From assembly GCA_027487555.1 (NCBI GenBank), contig JAIYDI010000042.1, forward strand, positions 124,001-188,000: 64,000 nt of DNA, written 5' to 3'. Shown piece after piece: positions 16,856-25,877 of the stretch. The position numbers and the translations under genes are program-made. The notes below the pieces were generated by a model. The model was not told the DNA's origin. It searched no databases and saw only the letters and a list, made by a program, of their open reading frames with translations. The DNA is from Hyphomicrobiales bacterium. GTDB lineage: Bacteria > Pseudomonadota > Alphaproteobacteria > Rhizobiales > Devosiaceae. Numbering within the stretch: the stretch's first letter is position 1; each line of letters opens with the position of its first letter.

Positions 16856-17715
16856 ACTGGATAGACACAATCGTTCAGGGTGTGCTGCTGGGCGGGCTCT
16901 ATGCGCTGTTCGCCTCCGGATTGAGCCTCGTCTTCGGCATCATGCGGCTGGTCAACCTTGCCCATGGTGACCTGATCGTGCTGGGTGCCTATCTCATCCT
17001 GCTCATTGTCTCGCTGCTGGGGCTCTCGCCCTTTGTCGCGGCAATGGTTGCTTTGCCGCTGATGTTCGCCCTTGGCTACGGACTGCAGAAATTCGTCCTC
17101 AACCGTGTGCTGGGCGAAGACATTCTGCCGCCCCTTTTGGTTACGTTCGGTATCTCCATCGTGGTGCAGAATGCCTTGCTGCAGGGCGCCTCGGCCGATA
17201 CGCAGCGCCTGCCGGCCGGCGATATCGGCGTGGCGTCGCTCAATCTCGGCATCGTCAATATCGGCGTCTTGCCGCTCCTCACCTTTGGCTCCGCTGTCGG
17301 CGTCATCCTCATCCTCAACCATGTCTTCTATCGTACCGCGCTCGGGCGCGCTTTCCGCGCCACATCCGACGACGCGACCACAGCGAGCCTCATGGGCATC
17401 CGGCCAAGGGCGGTGTTCGCACAGGCGACCGGCATTGCCATGATGATCGTCACTATCGCTGCGCTCTATCTCGGATTGCGCGCCAGCTTCGACCCGGCCG
17501 TGGGTCCAGCGCGTCTCATCTACGCGTTCGAGGCGGTGATCATTGGCGGGCTCGGCTCACTCTGGGGCACGCTGGCGGGCGGGGTGATCATCGGGCTCGC
17601 CCAGACGATTGGTGCGGCCATTAACCCCGAATGGCAGATTCTTGCCGGCCACGTCGCCTTCCTGCTCGTCCTTCTGGTAAAGCCGCGCGGCCTGTTCCCG
17701 CGCGCATTCGATTGA
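16852..17715 (+). CDS. ABC importer permease, LivH-like
   Basis: A 287-residue polytopic protein; the ATG overlaps the LivF-like stop (ATGA). The N-terminus IVQGVLLGGLYALFASGLSLVFGIMRLVNLAHGDLIVLGAYL is typical of LivH, with about eight transmembrane helices and the EAVIIGGLGSLWGTLAGG loop that contacts the ATPase. It forms the membrane channel with the LivM-like subunit. Confidence 0.9.
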   Translation: MNWIDTIVQGVLLGGLYALFASGLSLVFGIMRLVNLAHGDLIVLGAYLILLIVSLLGLSPFVAAMVALPLMFALGYGLQKFVLNRVLGEDILPPLLVTFGISIVVQNALLQGASADTQRLPAGDIGVASLNLGIVNIGVLPLLTFGSAVGVILILNHVFYRTALGRAFRATSDDATTASLMGIRPRAVFAQATGIAMMIVTIAALYLGLRASFDPAVGPARLIYAFEAVIIGGLGSLWGTLAGGVIIGLAQTIGAAINPEWQILAGHVAFLLVLLVKPRGLFPRAFD

Positions 17716-17723
17716 GGCCGGCC

Positions 17724-18812
17724 ATGAACACTCCAGCATCGCGCACCCCCTATCGCGTTGAAACCCGCACCCGCACCTCGTCTATTGCTGGTTTCACCGC
17801 CATTGCCGTCGTCGTTCTGCTCGTTGTCCTGCCGGCTTTCGCCTCCCGCAGCCTGATCCAGGATCTGTTCTTCATCCTTACCATGCTGACACTGGCGCAG
17901 TTCTGGAACCTCCTCGCCGGTTATGGCGGCCTGGTATCGGTGGGGCAGCAGGCGTTTGTCGGCATCGGTGCCTACGCGCTGTTTTCGACTGTGATCCTGT
18001 GGGGTCTCGATCCGGTGCCAGCCATTCTCCTCGGCGGTCTCGCGGCGCTGGTTCTCGCGGTCCCGTTCGGCTTTTTCGCCTTCCGCCTGCAGGGCGCCTA
18101 TTTCGCCATCGGGACGTGGGTGCTGGCGGAGGTCGCCCGCCTCGTCGTGGCGCAATGGAAGGCAGTCGGTGGTGGAACCGGCACTTCGCTGCCGCGCAGC
18201 GCCACCGAGAGCATCATCTTCACTAGTGAGATCGCCACCCTGTTTGGCGTCCGGGCCTCGGCGGCGCGCGACATCCTTGCCTATTGGCTGGCGCTCGTGC
18301 TCGCCATCGTTGCGATAGGCGGCATCTACTGGCTGCTGCGTTCGAAACGCGGCCTGGCTCTCGCCGCGGTCCGTGACAATCCCCAGGCGGCGCGCTCGGT
18401 CGGCGTCGATGCGCAGCGTGTCAAGTGGTTCGTCTTCCTTGTCGCGGCGCTAGGTACCGGGCTCACCGGCGCACTCATCTACATGCAGAAGGCGCGCATC
18501 TCCCCCGACGCGGCCTTCTCGCTCAACGACTGGACCGCCTATGTAATCTTCATCGTCGTCATCGGCGGAATCGGCACCATCGAGGGGCCAATTGTCGGCG
18601 TCCTCGTCTTTTTCGCCCTGCAGGCGCTGCTTGCCCAGTATGGCGCCTGGTACCTCATGGTGTTGGGCGTCATCGGCATCGGCGTCATGCTCCTCGCGCC
18701 CCGTGGCCTTTGGGGCAGCTTCTCCGATCGCACCGGCATCCAGCTGTTTCCCATCCGGCGCCGGCTGGTGGTCGGCGCCCTCACACCAAAAACGCCCTCA
18801 AGGGAGGAATAA
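17724..18812 (+). CDS. ABC importer permease, LivM-like
   Basis: A 362-residue permease starting at ATG 17724, 8 bp after the LivH-like stop. About ten hydrophobic helices; NLLAGYGGLVSVGQQAFVGIGAYAL and AVRDNPQAARSVGVDAQRVKWFVF are LivM hallmarks, and VIGGIGTIEGPIVGVLVFF is the coupling loop. The next gene starts 2 bp later, so transport and ring hydroxylation are translated from one message. Confidence 0.9.
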   Translation: MNTPASRTPYRVETRTRTSSIAGFTAIAVVVLLVVLPAFASRSLIQDLFFILTMLTLAQFWNLLAGYGGLVSVGQQAFVGIGAYALFSTVILWGLDPVPAILLGGLAALVLAVPFGFFAFRLQGAYFAIGTWVLAEVARLVVAQWKAVGGGTGTSLPRSATESIIFTSEIATLFGVRASAARDILAYWLALVLAIVAIGGIYWLLRSKRGLALAAVRDNPQAARSVGVDAQRVKWFVFLVAALGTGLTGALIYMQKARISPDAAFSLNDWTAYVIFIVVIGGIGTIEGPIVGVLVFFALQALLAQYGAWYLMVLGVIGIGVMLLAPRGLWGSFSDRTGIQLFPIRRRLVVGALTPKTPSREE

Positions 18813-18814
18813 TC

Positions 18815-20599
18815 ATGGCGGATATCACAACCGACGTCCTGGTCATCGGCACCGGACCGGCCGGCTCGGCCACGGCGGCGCTGCTCTCCACCTATGGCGT
18901 CGATAACGTCGTCATCAACCGCTACCGCTGGCTCGCGAATACACCGCGCGCCCACATCACCAATCAGCGCACCATGGAAGTGCTGCGCGATCTTGGGCGC
19001 GATGTGGAGAACGAGGCCTATCTCTTCGCCACCCGGCAGGACCTGATGGGCGAGAATATCTTCTGCGAGAGCCTCGCTGGCGAGGAAATCGGCCGCATGA
19101 AGAGCTGGGGCAATCATCCGCTGTCGCGCGCCGAGCACGAGCTCTCTTCGCCAACCCGGATGAACGACCTGCCGCAGACATTCATGGAGCCGCTGCTGTT
19201 CAAGACGGCCTGCGCCCGCGGCTCCCAGTCGCGCATGTCCACCGAATATCTGCGGCACGAGCAGGACGGCGAGTTTGTCCTCACCACCTGTCTCGATCGC
19301 CTGACCGGTAGGGAACTCACCATCCGCTCGAAATTCCTCGTTGGCGCCGATGGCGGCAATTCCAAGGTGGCGGAGCATGCTGGCCTGCCCTTCGAGGGGC
19401 AGATGGGCGTGGGCGGCTCGATGAACATCCTGTTCCGAGCCGATCTCTCGCGTTACGTCGCCCACCGGCCCTCGGTGCTCTACTGGGTCATGCAGCCCGG
19501 CGCCGATGTCGGCGGAATCGGCATGGGCCTCGTGCGCATGGTGCGGCCGTGGAACGAGTGGCTGATTGTGTGGGGGTATGACATCAACAAGCCCGCGCCA
19601 GTCGTCGATGCCGAATTCGCAACCGGCGTGGCGCGGCAGCTGGTGGGCGATCCGGCGCTCGAAATCGAGCTGCTCTCGGCCAGTACCTGGACTGTGAACA
19701 ACATGTACGCGACCCATATGCAAAAGGGCCGTGTCTTCATCATGGGCGATGCCGCACACCGGCACCCACCCTCGAACGGTCTCGGCTCCAACACGTCCAT
19801 ACAGGATGCCTTCAACCTGGCATGGAAGCTCGCCGCCGTGGTGAAGGGCGAAGCCGGGATGGGCCTTCTCGACACCTATTCGGTGGAGCGCGCGCCAATC
19901 GCCAAGCAGATCGTCACCCGCGCCAACCAGTCGATCGGCGAGTTCGGCCCGATCTTCGAAGCACTGGGCATGACGGGCGGCACAGATATCGAGAAGATCA
20001 GGGCCTCCATGGACGCCCGCTGCGATGCAACCCCGGCGGCGGAGCGTCAGCGCGAGGCGTTGCGCCAGGCCATCTCCTTCAAGAGGTACGAGTTTGACGC
20101 CCATGGCGTCGAGATGAACCAGCGCTACAAGTCGGCCGGCATCGTCGCCGACGGGCAGATGGAGCCGAGTTTCGAGCTCGATGCCGAACTTCACTACCAG
20201 CCGACCACCTGGCCCGGAGCGCGCCTGCCGCATGCGTGGCTCTTTGATACCGAGGGCGGCAAACACTCGACCCTCGATGTCACGGGCAAGGGCCGCTTCA
20301 CCATCCTTACCGGTATTTCCGGCGAGGGTTGGAGGCTGGCCGCCGAACAGGTGGCGAAGTCGCTCGGCATCTCGCTCGCCACCCATGTCATCGGCCCGCG
20401 CCGTGCCCTGGCAGATCTCGAGGGCGTCTGGTCGCGTGCCCGCCAAATCACCGATAGCGGCTGTGTCCTTGTGAGGCCCGACCACCATGTCGCCTGGCGC
20501 GCCGAGGAGATGGTCGCCGATCCGGCTGCCGAGCTCACCCGCGTCCTCGCCGCCATTCTTGACCGCGATGGCGTCGCCCAGCGCCACGCCGCCGAATAG
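18815..20599 (+). CDS. FAD-dependent phenol monooxygenase (TfdB-like)
   Basis: A 594-residue single-component flavin hydroxylase. Dinucleotide-binding GTGPAG near residues 13-18, the DG motif in LVGADGGNSKVAEHAGL, and the FAD-ribityl motif GDAAHRHPPSNGLGSNTSIQDAFNLAWKL are intact; the C-terminal thioredoxin-like domain of phenol hydroxylases follows. The closest family I recognise is 2,4-dichlorophenol 6-monooxygenase (TfdB)/phenol hydroxylase. Next to a hydroxyquinol dioxygenase and maleylacetate reductase, a likely reaction is hydroxylation of a resorcinol or hydroquinone-type compound to hydroxyquinol. The substrate is inferred. RBS GGGAGGA; the ATG at 18815 removes an upstream in-frame extension that lies inside livM. 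Confidence 0.85.
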   Translation: MADITTDVLVIGTGPAGSATAALLSTYGVDNVVINRYRWLANTPRAHITNQRTMEVLRDLGRDVENEAYLFATRQDLMGENIFCESLAGEEIGRMKSWGNHPLSRAEHELSSPTRMNDLPQTFMEPLLFKTACARGSQSRMSTEYLRHEQDGEFVLTTCLDRLTGRELTIRSKFLVGADGGNSKVAEHAGLPFEGQMGVGGSMNILFRADLSRYVAHRPSVLYWVMQPGADVGGIGMGLVRMVRPWNEWLIVWGYDINKPAPVVDAEFATGVARQLVGDPALEIELLSASTWTVNNMYATHMQKGRVFIMGDAAHRHPPSNGLGSNTSIQDAFNLAWKLAAVVKGEAGMGLLDTYSVERAPIAKQIVTRANQSIGEFGPIFEALGMTGGTDIEKIRASMDARCDATPAAERQREALRQAISFKRYEFDAHGVEMNQRYKSAGIVADGQMEPSFELDAELHYQPTTWPGARLPHAWLFDTEGGKHSTLDVTGKGRFTILTGISGEGWRLAAEQVAKSLGISLATHVIGPRRALADLEGVWSRARQITDSGCVLVRPDHHVAWRAEEMVADPAAELTRVLAAILDRDGVAQRHAAE

Positions 20600-20608
20600 G
20601 AGCCTCAG

Positions 20609-21454
20609 ATGGCCGAAACGATCGACTATTTCACCGAAGCGCGCAGCGTCGAGGCGGTCAATGCCCGCATGGGCGCGGACACCGCCCCGCGCCTTGCGCA
20701 GGTTATGGCGTCGCTGGTCAAGCACCTCCATGCCTTCGCCAAGGATGTGGAACTGACTCAGGAGGAGTGGGGCATCGCCATCGATTTCCTCACACGTACC
20801 GGCCAGATGAGCGACGGCAATCGACAGGAGTTCATCCTGCTCTCCGACGTGCTCGGGTTTTCCATGCTCGTCGATGCCATCAGTCATCGCCGCCCGTCAG
20901 GTGCCACCGAAAACACCGTGCTCGGTCCGTTCCATGTCGCGGATGCCCCGCGTTACCCCATGGGCACCAACATTTCGCTCGACGGCAAGGGTGAGAGCTG
21001 CCTGTTCCGTGGGCATGTCCGAGATGGTGACGGCGCCCCGATCTCTGGCGCCAGCATCGATGTATGGTGTGACAATGCCGAAGGCTTCTATGATGTGCAG
21101 CAGCCCGGCATACAGCCGCAATGGAACAATCGCGGCATCTTCACCACCGGAAGTGACGGCGCCTACAGCTTCCGCGGCATCCGGCCTGTCGCTTATCCCA
21201 TCCCCGCCGATGGTCCGGTTGGCCAGATGCTGGCCGCGCTTGGCCGCCACCCGAACCGTCCGGCGCATATGCACTTCCTCGTCAGCGCCCCGGGCTACGA
21301 GACCATCGTCACCCACACATTCGTCGAAGGCGACCGCTGGCTGACCTCTGATGCCGTGTTCGGGGTCAAGGCTTCGCTCATCGCAACTATGGAGGCCGGC
21401 ACCGACACCGCCTGGATCTCTGCCTTTGATTTCGTCATGACGAGGATCGGCTGA
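20609..21454 (+). CDS. Hydroxyquinol 1,2-dioxygenase (intradiol), paralogue 2
   Basis: A 281-residue intradiol dioxygenase. The N-terminal linker domain and catalytic beta-sandwich are complete (GPFHVADAPRYPMG, SIDVWCDNAEGFYDVQQPG), and all four iron ligands are visible: Tyr in GFYDV, Tyr in PVAYPIPADGPVG, and His 220/His 222 in RPAHMHF. The reaction is ring cleavage of hydroxyquinol (or a catechol) to maleylacetate, which the reductase at 12984 uses. It is the last gene of the operon. It shares the N-terminal layout of the first paralogue (TGQMSDGNRQEFILLSDVLG versus TGHYTDTRRQEWVLLADALG). Confidence 0.9.
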   Translation: MAETIDYFTEARSVEAVNARMGADTAPRLAQVMASLVKHLHAFAKDVELTQEEWGIAIDFLTRTGQMSDGNRQEFILLSDVLGFSMLVDAISHRRPSGATENTVLGPFHVADAPRYPMGTNISLDGKGESCLFRGHVRDGDGAPISGASIDVWCDNAEGFYDVQQPGIQPQWNNRGIFTTGSDGAYSFRGIRPVAYPIPADGPVGQMLAALGRHPNRPAHMHFLVSAPGYETIVTHTFVEGDRWLTSDAVFGVKASLIATMEAGTDTAWISAFDFVMTRIG

Positions 21455-22231
21455 CGCCCGTTCCGGCGACGATCTTCTTCCCGAAGGTCACCCCAGTTCC
21501 GCACAGATGCCGCCTCTGGCAAGACAGTCAGGGCATGGCAATGCGCCCCGGGTCGGCCTCGCCGTCTTGGATGGGGTGACCATGGGATGTCCCCGGCTGG
21601 CTGGTCCTGCAACAGCACACCGCGCTTGATCTCTTCCGGGTGACAGCAGGGAAGCGCGCTCTGCAGGTCGAGGTCATTGTGCGCCAGATGTCTCAGCTGG
21701 CCCTTTCGGCCGATGAATGTGTATCTGGTTGGCCTGCAGGCCACGTGTGACTCCAGCCCGCATTCCGCACATACCGGCAGCATGTTCGGGCTTCCCATCA
21801 TGGCCAGTGACAGTTTGGCTGCAGTCCGCGGCATGTGGACGCAACACCGGCGAGCGGCCTCGCCCGCCGTCTGGCGGCCGCACCGTGGGCTTGAGACTCG
21901 CTGTCCGCGCGCTCACGCACCCCCTGCAATTGAGGTCGCTCGCGCCCGATTCAGTTTGGTCACAATCGACCCAGAACGGGCCAGGCGCCGGTCATCTGCA
22001 ACAGAGATTTCAGTGCTGGCACGGCATATGCCGCTCCCCTCCATCTCACGGAACTGCTCGGCACGGGTCTCACCGGGAACAATAGCCATCGGACCCATGC
22101 CGCACCGGCGCGTTGCGCGCACACATCGATTTTCATCAATGCGACACCGTATCCGGACGGTCAAAAAAAGCAGCCGTCGAGTGTAACGACGACATCAAAT
22201 GTTCCGACGGAGTTTCTGGGGAAGGTGTTGG
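21455..22231. other. Gene-poor 780-bp segment 3' of tRNA-Glu
   Basis: No convincing gene is seen between the dioxygenase and the tRNA. Several frames stay open because of high GC, including a minus-strand one with a C-x2-C pair (PVCAECGLESHVACRP, near 21740-21780) and another reading MAIVPGETRAEQFREMEG (near 22080), but none has a full family match or a ribosome site. The segment lies directly at the 3' end of a tRNA gene, the usual scar position of integrated elements, so decayed foreign DNA is possible. I found no integrase and no clear attachment repeat. Confidence 0.4.
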
Positions 22232-22303
22232 CGCGCCCAAGGGGAATCGAACCCCTGTTTTCGCCGTGAGAGGGCGACGTCCTGACCGCTAGACGATGGG
22301 CGC
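22232..22303 (-). tRNA. tRNA-Glu (CTC)
   Basis: Minus-strand cloverleaf: acceptor GCGCCCA pairing TGGGCGC, T-arm with GGTTCGATTCC, anticodon loop CTCTCAC giving anticodon CTC (reads GAG). 72 nt without CCA; CCA is not encoded. Confidence 0.95.
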
Positions 22304-22534
22304 AACGGGACTGCTCATATTGGTCCCGACCTGTTCCGTCAAGTGCAGGGCACGAAATGCGACCAGAAGTTTACGGCCGGGCGCAGGCAATGCGATGAGC
22401 GAAGATCTCTCGCCTGATCAGCAGGCCGCTGGCGGGGCAGGGTGATGCGCTGCCGTTTGGTCAGCCCAAACCATGTGACCACGAGGCCGTCCGGCCCTGC
22501 GATCGCAAGTCGCTGAATATGAAGGAAGAAATGG

Positions 22535-22606
22535 CGCGCCCTAGGGGAGTCGAACCCCTCTCTGCACCGTGAAAGGGTGCCGTCCTAACCGATAGACGAA
22601 GGGCGC
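22535..22606 (-). tRNA. tRNA-Glu (TTC)
   Basis: Minus-strand cloverleaf: acceptor GCGCCCT pairing AGGGCGC, T-arm with GGTTCGACTCC, anticodon loop CTTTCAC giving anticodon TTC (reads GAA/GAG). Same length as the neighbouring tRNA-Glu (CTC) 231 bp away and close in sequence, so the pair probably arose by duplication. Nothing gene-like lies between them. Confidence 0.95.
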
Positions 22607-22667
22607 CGCGGTGTGAGGTGCCTATAGGGTCGTTCCCGCCGCGACGCAAGCGGAAAAATGCACGATC

Positions 22668-23129
22668 TCAGCATCCGCTGAACGTCACCGGTCCGTTGTG
22701 CCCGCGCGGCCTGTCCCGCACGTCGACATGAATGAAGCTGCGGCCCGGATAGCAGCCAAGCCCGCCTACCGCGCTGTTGCGTTTGGCAAAGGCAATGAGC
22801 TTCCGTTTGTCTACTCCGGGGATGAACAGGTCCGCCGCCATGCACTTGAGATGGTAGCTCTGGTCCTGCCCGCCGACCGCGGCATTGTGCCAGGGGTTGC
22901 GGTAGCCAGAACTGACCACGACTTTCTTGCCGAAATAGCCCTCGAAATCCCACAGCAGGAACCTGAGTTTCGGCGTCATGCAGAATGTGTCGACATGCGA
23001 TCCCGAGACGAAGGTGCCCCAGTTTTGCCCATAGCTGCGATATCCGTCGCCCGAGGAGGCGAAGAGGAAGAGCGGGAAGCACCCGGCGAGCAGCAGCGCA
23101 GCGGCAATGACGGTGAGAATACGGAACAT
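22668..23129 (-). CDS. M15-type (DUF882/YcbK-like) lipoprotein
   Basis: A 153-residue protein with a lipoprotein signal (MFRILTVIAAALLLAGC, lipidation at Cys 17). The core SSGYRNPWHN... SYHLKCMAADLFIPG... FIHVDV carries the His, Asp and His zinc ligands of the M15_3/YcbK peptidase family (H-x6-D ... H-x-D). Members act on, or bind, peptidoglycan peptides in the periplasm. The start at 23129 (ATG) has AAGGA at six bases; an upstream TTG adds two residues. The exact cleavage specificity is unknown. Confidence 0.75.
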   Translation of the reverse strand: MFRILTVIAAALLLAGCFPLFLFASSGDGYRSYGQNWGTFVSGSHVDTFCMTPKLRFLLWDFEGYFGKKVVVSSGYRNPWHNAAVGGQDQSYHLKCMAADLFIPGVDKRKLIAFAKRNSAVGGLGCYPGRSFIHVDVRDRPRGHNGPVTFSGC

Positions 23130-23241
23130 CGACAATCCTTAGGTCTCCGGTCCGCGCAAGGCGCGCGAACCGGATGGAGATTGCCGCGGATGCTAGGCAA
23201 CTACGGTAAAGCGGCCGCTAAGCCGCATGGTTGACGTGTGG

Positions 23242-23661
23242 TTACCAGGCCCCGGTATTGGGCATTGATGCCCACGGCTCGGCCGGGGGCAGGGCACCGC
23301 CTGCCTGCAGGATTTCTACAGAAATGTTGTCGGGCGAACGCACGAACGCCATGCGGCCCTCGCGCGGAGGCCGGTTGATGGTGTAGCCGAGCGCCTGCAT
23401 GTGGGCGCAGAAGGCGTAGATGTCATCGACCTCATAGGCGAGGTGGCCAAAATTCCGGCCACCCGTGTACACTTCCGGGTCCCAGTTATAGGTGAGTTCG
23501 ACTGGCGTCTCATGCTGGCCCTTCGGAGCCAGGAAGATCAGGGTATAACGCCCCTTCTCGCTCTCGCTGCGCCGGATCTCCTCGAGCCCGAGTCCGTCGC
23601 GATAGAATCGCAGGCTCTCTTCGATATTGGTGATCCGCACCATCGTGTGCAGGTACTTCAT
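23242..23661 (-). CDS. gloA: Lactoylglutathione lyase (glyoxalase I)
   Basis: A 139-residue VOC enzyme. Metal ligands of bacterial nickel-type GloA are visible: His 5 (MKYLHTM), Glu in TPVELTYNW, His in FGHLAYEV and Glu in SVEILQ. It isomerises the methylglyoxal-glutathione adduct to S-lactoylglutathione in the cytosol. The start at ATG 23661 is preceded by AGGAAGA; a longer in-frame start would add 27 residues of low-quality sequence. Monocistronic. Confidence 0.9.
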   Translation of the reverse strand: MKYLHTMVRITNIEESLRFYRDGLGLEEIRRSESEKGRYTLIFLAPKGQHETPVELTYNWDPEVYTGGRNFGHLAYEVDDIYAFCAHMQALGYTINRPPREGRMAFVRSPDNISVEILQAGGALPPAEPWASMPNTGAW

Positions 23662-23872
23662 CGTCTTCCTCGTGTTGTTATCGGCCCACCGGGCGTCGGA
23701 AGGGAGCCTACGGGCCGCGCTTTCAGGGGGAAACCACGCCAAATTGCTGAGCCGACTTTAAATGGAGGATAAACCGGCAACGTCTCCTTAACTTTTCGGG
23801 GTGAATCGGCCAAGCTGTGTCTAATTTGTGGCGTACCCCGATGGCTGCGGGGCGAGTTGGAAGGCTTAGGCG

Positions 23873-24463
23873 ATGGGGGCCAAGTTCATACCAGGTGCGG
23901 ACCAAGCGGTTTCGCTGGACGGGGAGGCGTCGGCCGATAGCGGGCTCGACGTGATCGAAGTCGTCGGCAGCATCAAGTGGTTCGATGTCGCCAAGGGCTT
24001 CGGCTTCATCGTCCCCGATGATGGCAAGGCCGATGTGTTGCTGCATGTCACATGCCTTCGCCGCGACGGTTACCAGACGGCCTATGAGGGGGCTCGCGTC
24101 GTGTGCGAGGCTTTGGCGCGGCCCGGTGGACTGCAGGCATTCCGCATCATCTCGATGGATGACTCGACAGCCAGGCATCCGGCTCAGATGCCGCCGCCGC
24201 GCACCCACGTCACCGTCGAGCCGACGTCGCGGCTCGAGAGGCTTGAGGTGAAGTGGTTCAACCGCATTCGCGGCTTCGGTTTCCTGTCCGCCGGCGATGG
24301 CGCGCCCGATGTTTTCGTCCACATGGAGACGCTGCGCCGCTTTGGTATCACCGAACTGCGGCCGGGGCAGTATGTGCTGGTGCGCTACGGCAATGGCCCG
24401 AAGGGCCTGATGGTTGCCGAAATCCGTCCGGATGGGTGGGGCGAGGCCCCGTCTTCCCACTGA
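23873..24463 (+). CDS. Double cold-shock-domain protein
   Basis: A 196-residue protein with two cold-shock domains. Domain 1 spans about residues 29-90 ([31 protein letters not shown]) and domain 2 about 124-190 ([29 protein letters not shown]). Both have the RNP1 motif (KGFGFI, RGFGFL); in domain 1 the RNP2 motif is DVLLH rather than DVFVH. Such tandem proteins are typical of alphaproteobacteria and bind single-stranded RNA or DNA, usually under stress or in stationary phase. A leader of about 110 bp rich in short inverted repeats precedes it. Confidence 0.88.
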   Translation: MGAKFIPGADQAVSLDGEASADSGLDVIEVVGSIKWFDVAKGFGFIVPDDGKADVLLHVTCLRRDGYQTAYEGARVVCEALARPGGLQAFRIISMDDSTARHPAQMPPPRTHVTVEPTSRLERLEVKWFNRIRGFGFLSAGDGAPDVFVHMETLRRFGITELRPGQYVLVRYGNGPKGLMVAEIRPDGWGEAPSSH

Positions 24464-24628
24464 GTTCGGGGAGGTCCGCCCCGAATTGTACGCTTGAGCG
24501 GGCGAGGAAGACCGGTTTCGGTACTCCGGGCCACGAACGCGCGACGGAATGACGGCTCGGGCCATTCCCGCGTTTGAGCCGAAACGTGCAATGATATCTG
24601 TCGCCTCGTCATCAACGGGAAGCCCACC

Positions 24629-25084
24629 ATGGCGCCGATTCGGTTCATCACCCAGCTCGCCTTTCTCCTGCTGCTTGCGCTCCAGGTGCCGGCCCTCGCG
24701 AACGAGACGACTCTCGTGGTCAAATCGCGCAATGGTGACCACCGCTTCACCGTAGAGGTGGCCGCTTCACCGGCCGATCGTTCGCGTGGCCTGATGTTCC
24801 GCGAAAGTCTGGCGCCCGACGCTGGCATGCTGTTCGATTTCAACGAGGAGCGGCCCGTCAGCTTCTGGATGCAGAACACGCTGATTCCGCTCGACATGAT
24901 CTTCATTCGCGCATCCGGCGAAATCGCCAACGTGCACGCCAACGCCAAGCCGCTGGACACGACTTCGATTCCCTCGGATGGGCCGGTGGCTTTCGTGCTC
25001 GAAATCGCTGGAGGGCGCGCCGCAGAACTCGGCATCGCCGCAGGCGATGTTGTCGTGCACGATCGCATACCGCTGCAGCGCTGA
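24629..25084 (+). CDS. Secreted DUF192 protein
   Basis: A 151-residue protein with a signal peptide (MAPIRFITQLAFLLLLALQVPALA). The mature part has the DUF192 core GLMFRESLAPDAGMLFDF and VSFWMQNTLIPLDMIFI. The family is widespread, small and periplasmic, with no firm biochemical role known to me. Converges with the haemolysin-III gene, 7 bp apart. Confidence 0.85.
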   Translation: MAPIRFITQLAFLLLLALQVPALANETTLVVKSRNGDHRFTVEVAASPADRSRGLMFRESLAPDAGMLFDFNEERPVSFWMQNTLIPLDMIFIRASGEIANVHANAKPLDTTSIPSDGPVAFVLEIAGGRAAELGIAAGDVVVHDRIPLQR

Positions 25085-25091
25085 GCGTGGG

Positions 25092-25757
25092 TCAGGCCTT
25101 GAGCGTCATGAGCGCGACCAGATGCAGCGTCGCGCCTCCGACGACGAACAGGTGCCAGATGGCATTGTGGAACCTGAGGCGCTCCCACAAATGGAAGACG
25201 AGCCCCGAAAGATAGGCGAGCCCGCCCGCGAGCATCAGGTTGACAGTGACTGCCGGCAGCGTTGGCGATAGCTCCACGACTGCCACCACGCCGGTAAGGG
25301 CCATGCCGACATAGACGGGCAGTGCCTCCCGTCCGAAGCGATGGGGCAGGGAGAGTTTCAACCCCGCGCCAAACAGCGCACCGCCCCAGATCACGAACTC
25401 GAGGCTGGTTCTCAGGCCCGATTCCGGCAGCATCAGCAGGTAGGGCGTGTAGCTGCCGCCGATGAACAGGAAGATCGCGGCCTGGTCGAGCCGCGCGAGC
25501 AGTCGCTTGCCCGGCCGCGTGATCGGCCAAAGGTTGAACGCCATCGAGGCCGTCAGCACCAGCCCGAGGCTGCCCAGATACACGGCTATTCCCGGCAGAT
25601 CCGGCGCCGCGGTCCTGAGGCCGAGCCGCACGAGCAGGACGCCCAGTACGAGCGTGATCGCCTGGCCTGCCGCATGCACTGCCGCATCGGCAATCAGCTC
25701 GGCGCGGCTGAACGGCCGGCCGCGCGTCCACCAGGTGCGCTCGACAGTCTCTGGCAT
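25092..25757 (-). CDS. Haemolysin III / PAQR-type membrane protein
   Basis: A 221-residue polytopic protein with about seven hydrophobic helices. It matches the HlyIII/YqfA (TrhA) group of PAQR proteins: an N-terminal helix (ELIADAAVHAAGQAITLVLG), a central W-containing region (FLFIGGSYTPYLLML) and the C-terminal HLFVVGGATLHLVAL with two His likely to bind zinc. Proposed role in the family: membrane lipid homeostasis or hydrolase activity. Its 3' end abuts the DUF192 gene. Confidence 0.82.
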   Translation of the reverse strand: MPETVERTWWTRGRPFSRAELIADAAVHAAGQAITLVLGVLLVRLGLRTAAPDLPGIAVYLGSLGLVLTASMAFNLWPITRPGKRLLARLDQAAIFLFIGGSYTPYLLMLPESGLRTSLEFVIWGGALFGAGLKLSLPHRFGREALPVYVGMALTGVVAVVELSPTLPAVTVNLMLAGGLAYLSGLVFHLWERLRFHNAIWHLFVVGGATLHLVALMTLKA

Positions 25758-25877
25758 CGGGGGTTCGGCTCCATCGCGTGAATAATCTGTGACAACTCCG
25801 TCATGGCACTGTCACAGTCAACGCCGACATGCTTTTCATTCGGCCCGTAACCCGATTGTTACTGCTAAAAGCCCGTC

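Noticed and set aside
18539..20887. Long open frame of 782 codons on the minus strand, opposite the FAD monooxygenase
   Set aside because: Antisense to a well-conserved enzyme with intact flavin motifs; the antisense product shows no family features.
21295..21834. Minus-strand frame of 179 codons running from the gap into the end of the second dioxygenase
   Set aside because: It overlaps the real dioxygenase, lacks a ribosome site and matches no family; kept only as a possible decayed remnant.
22304..22534. Possible RNA or gene between the two tRNA-Glu genes
   Set aside because: No open frame with a ribosome site and no stable paired structure recognised.
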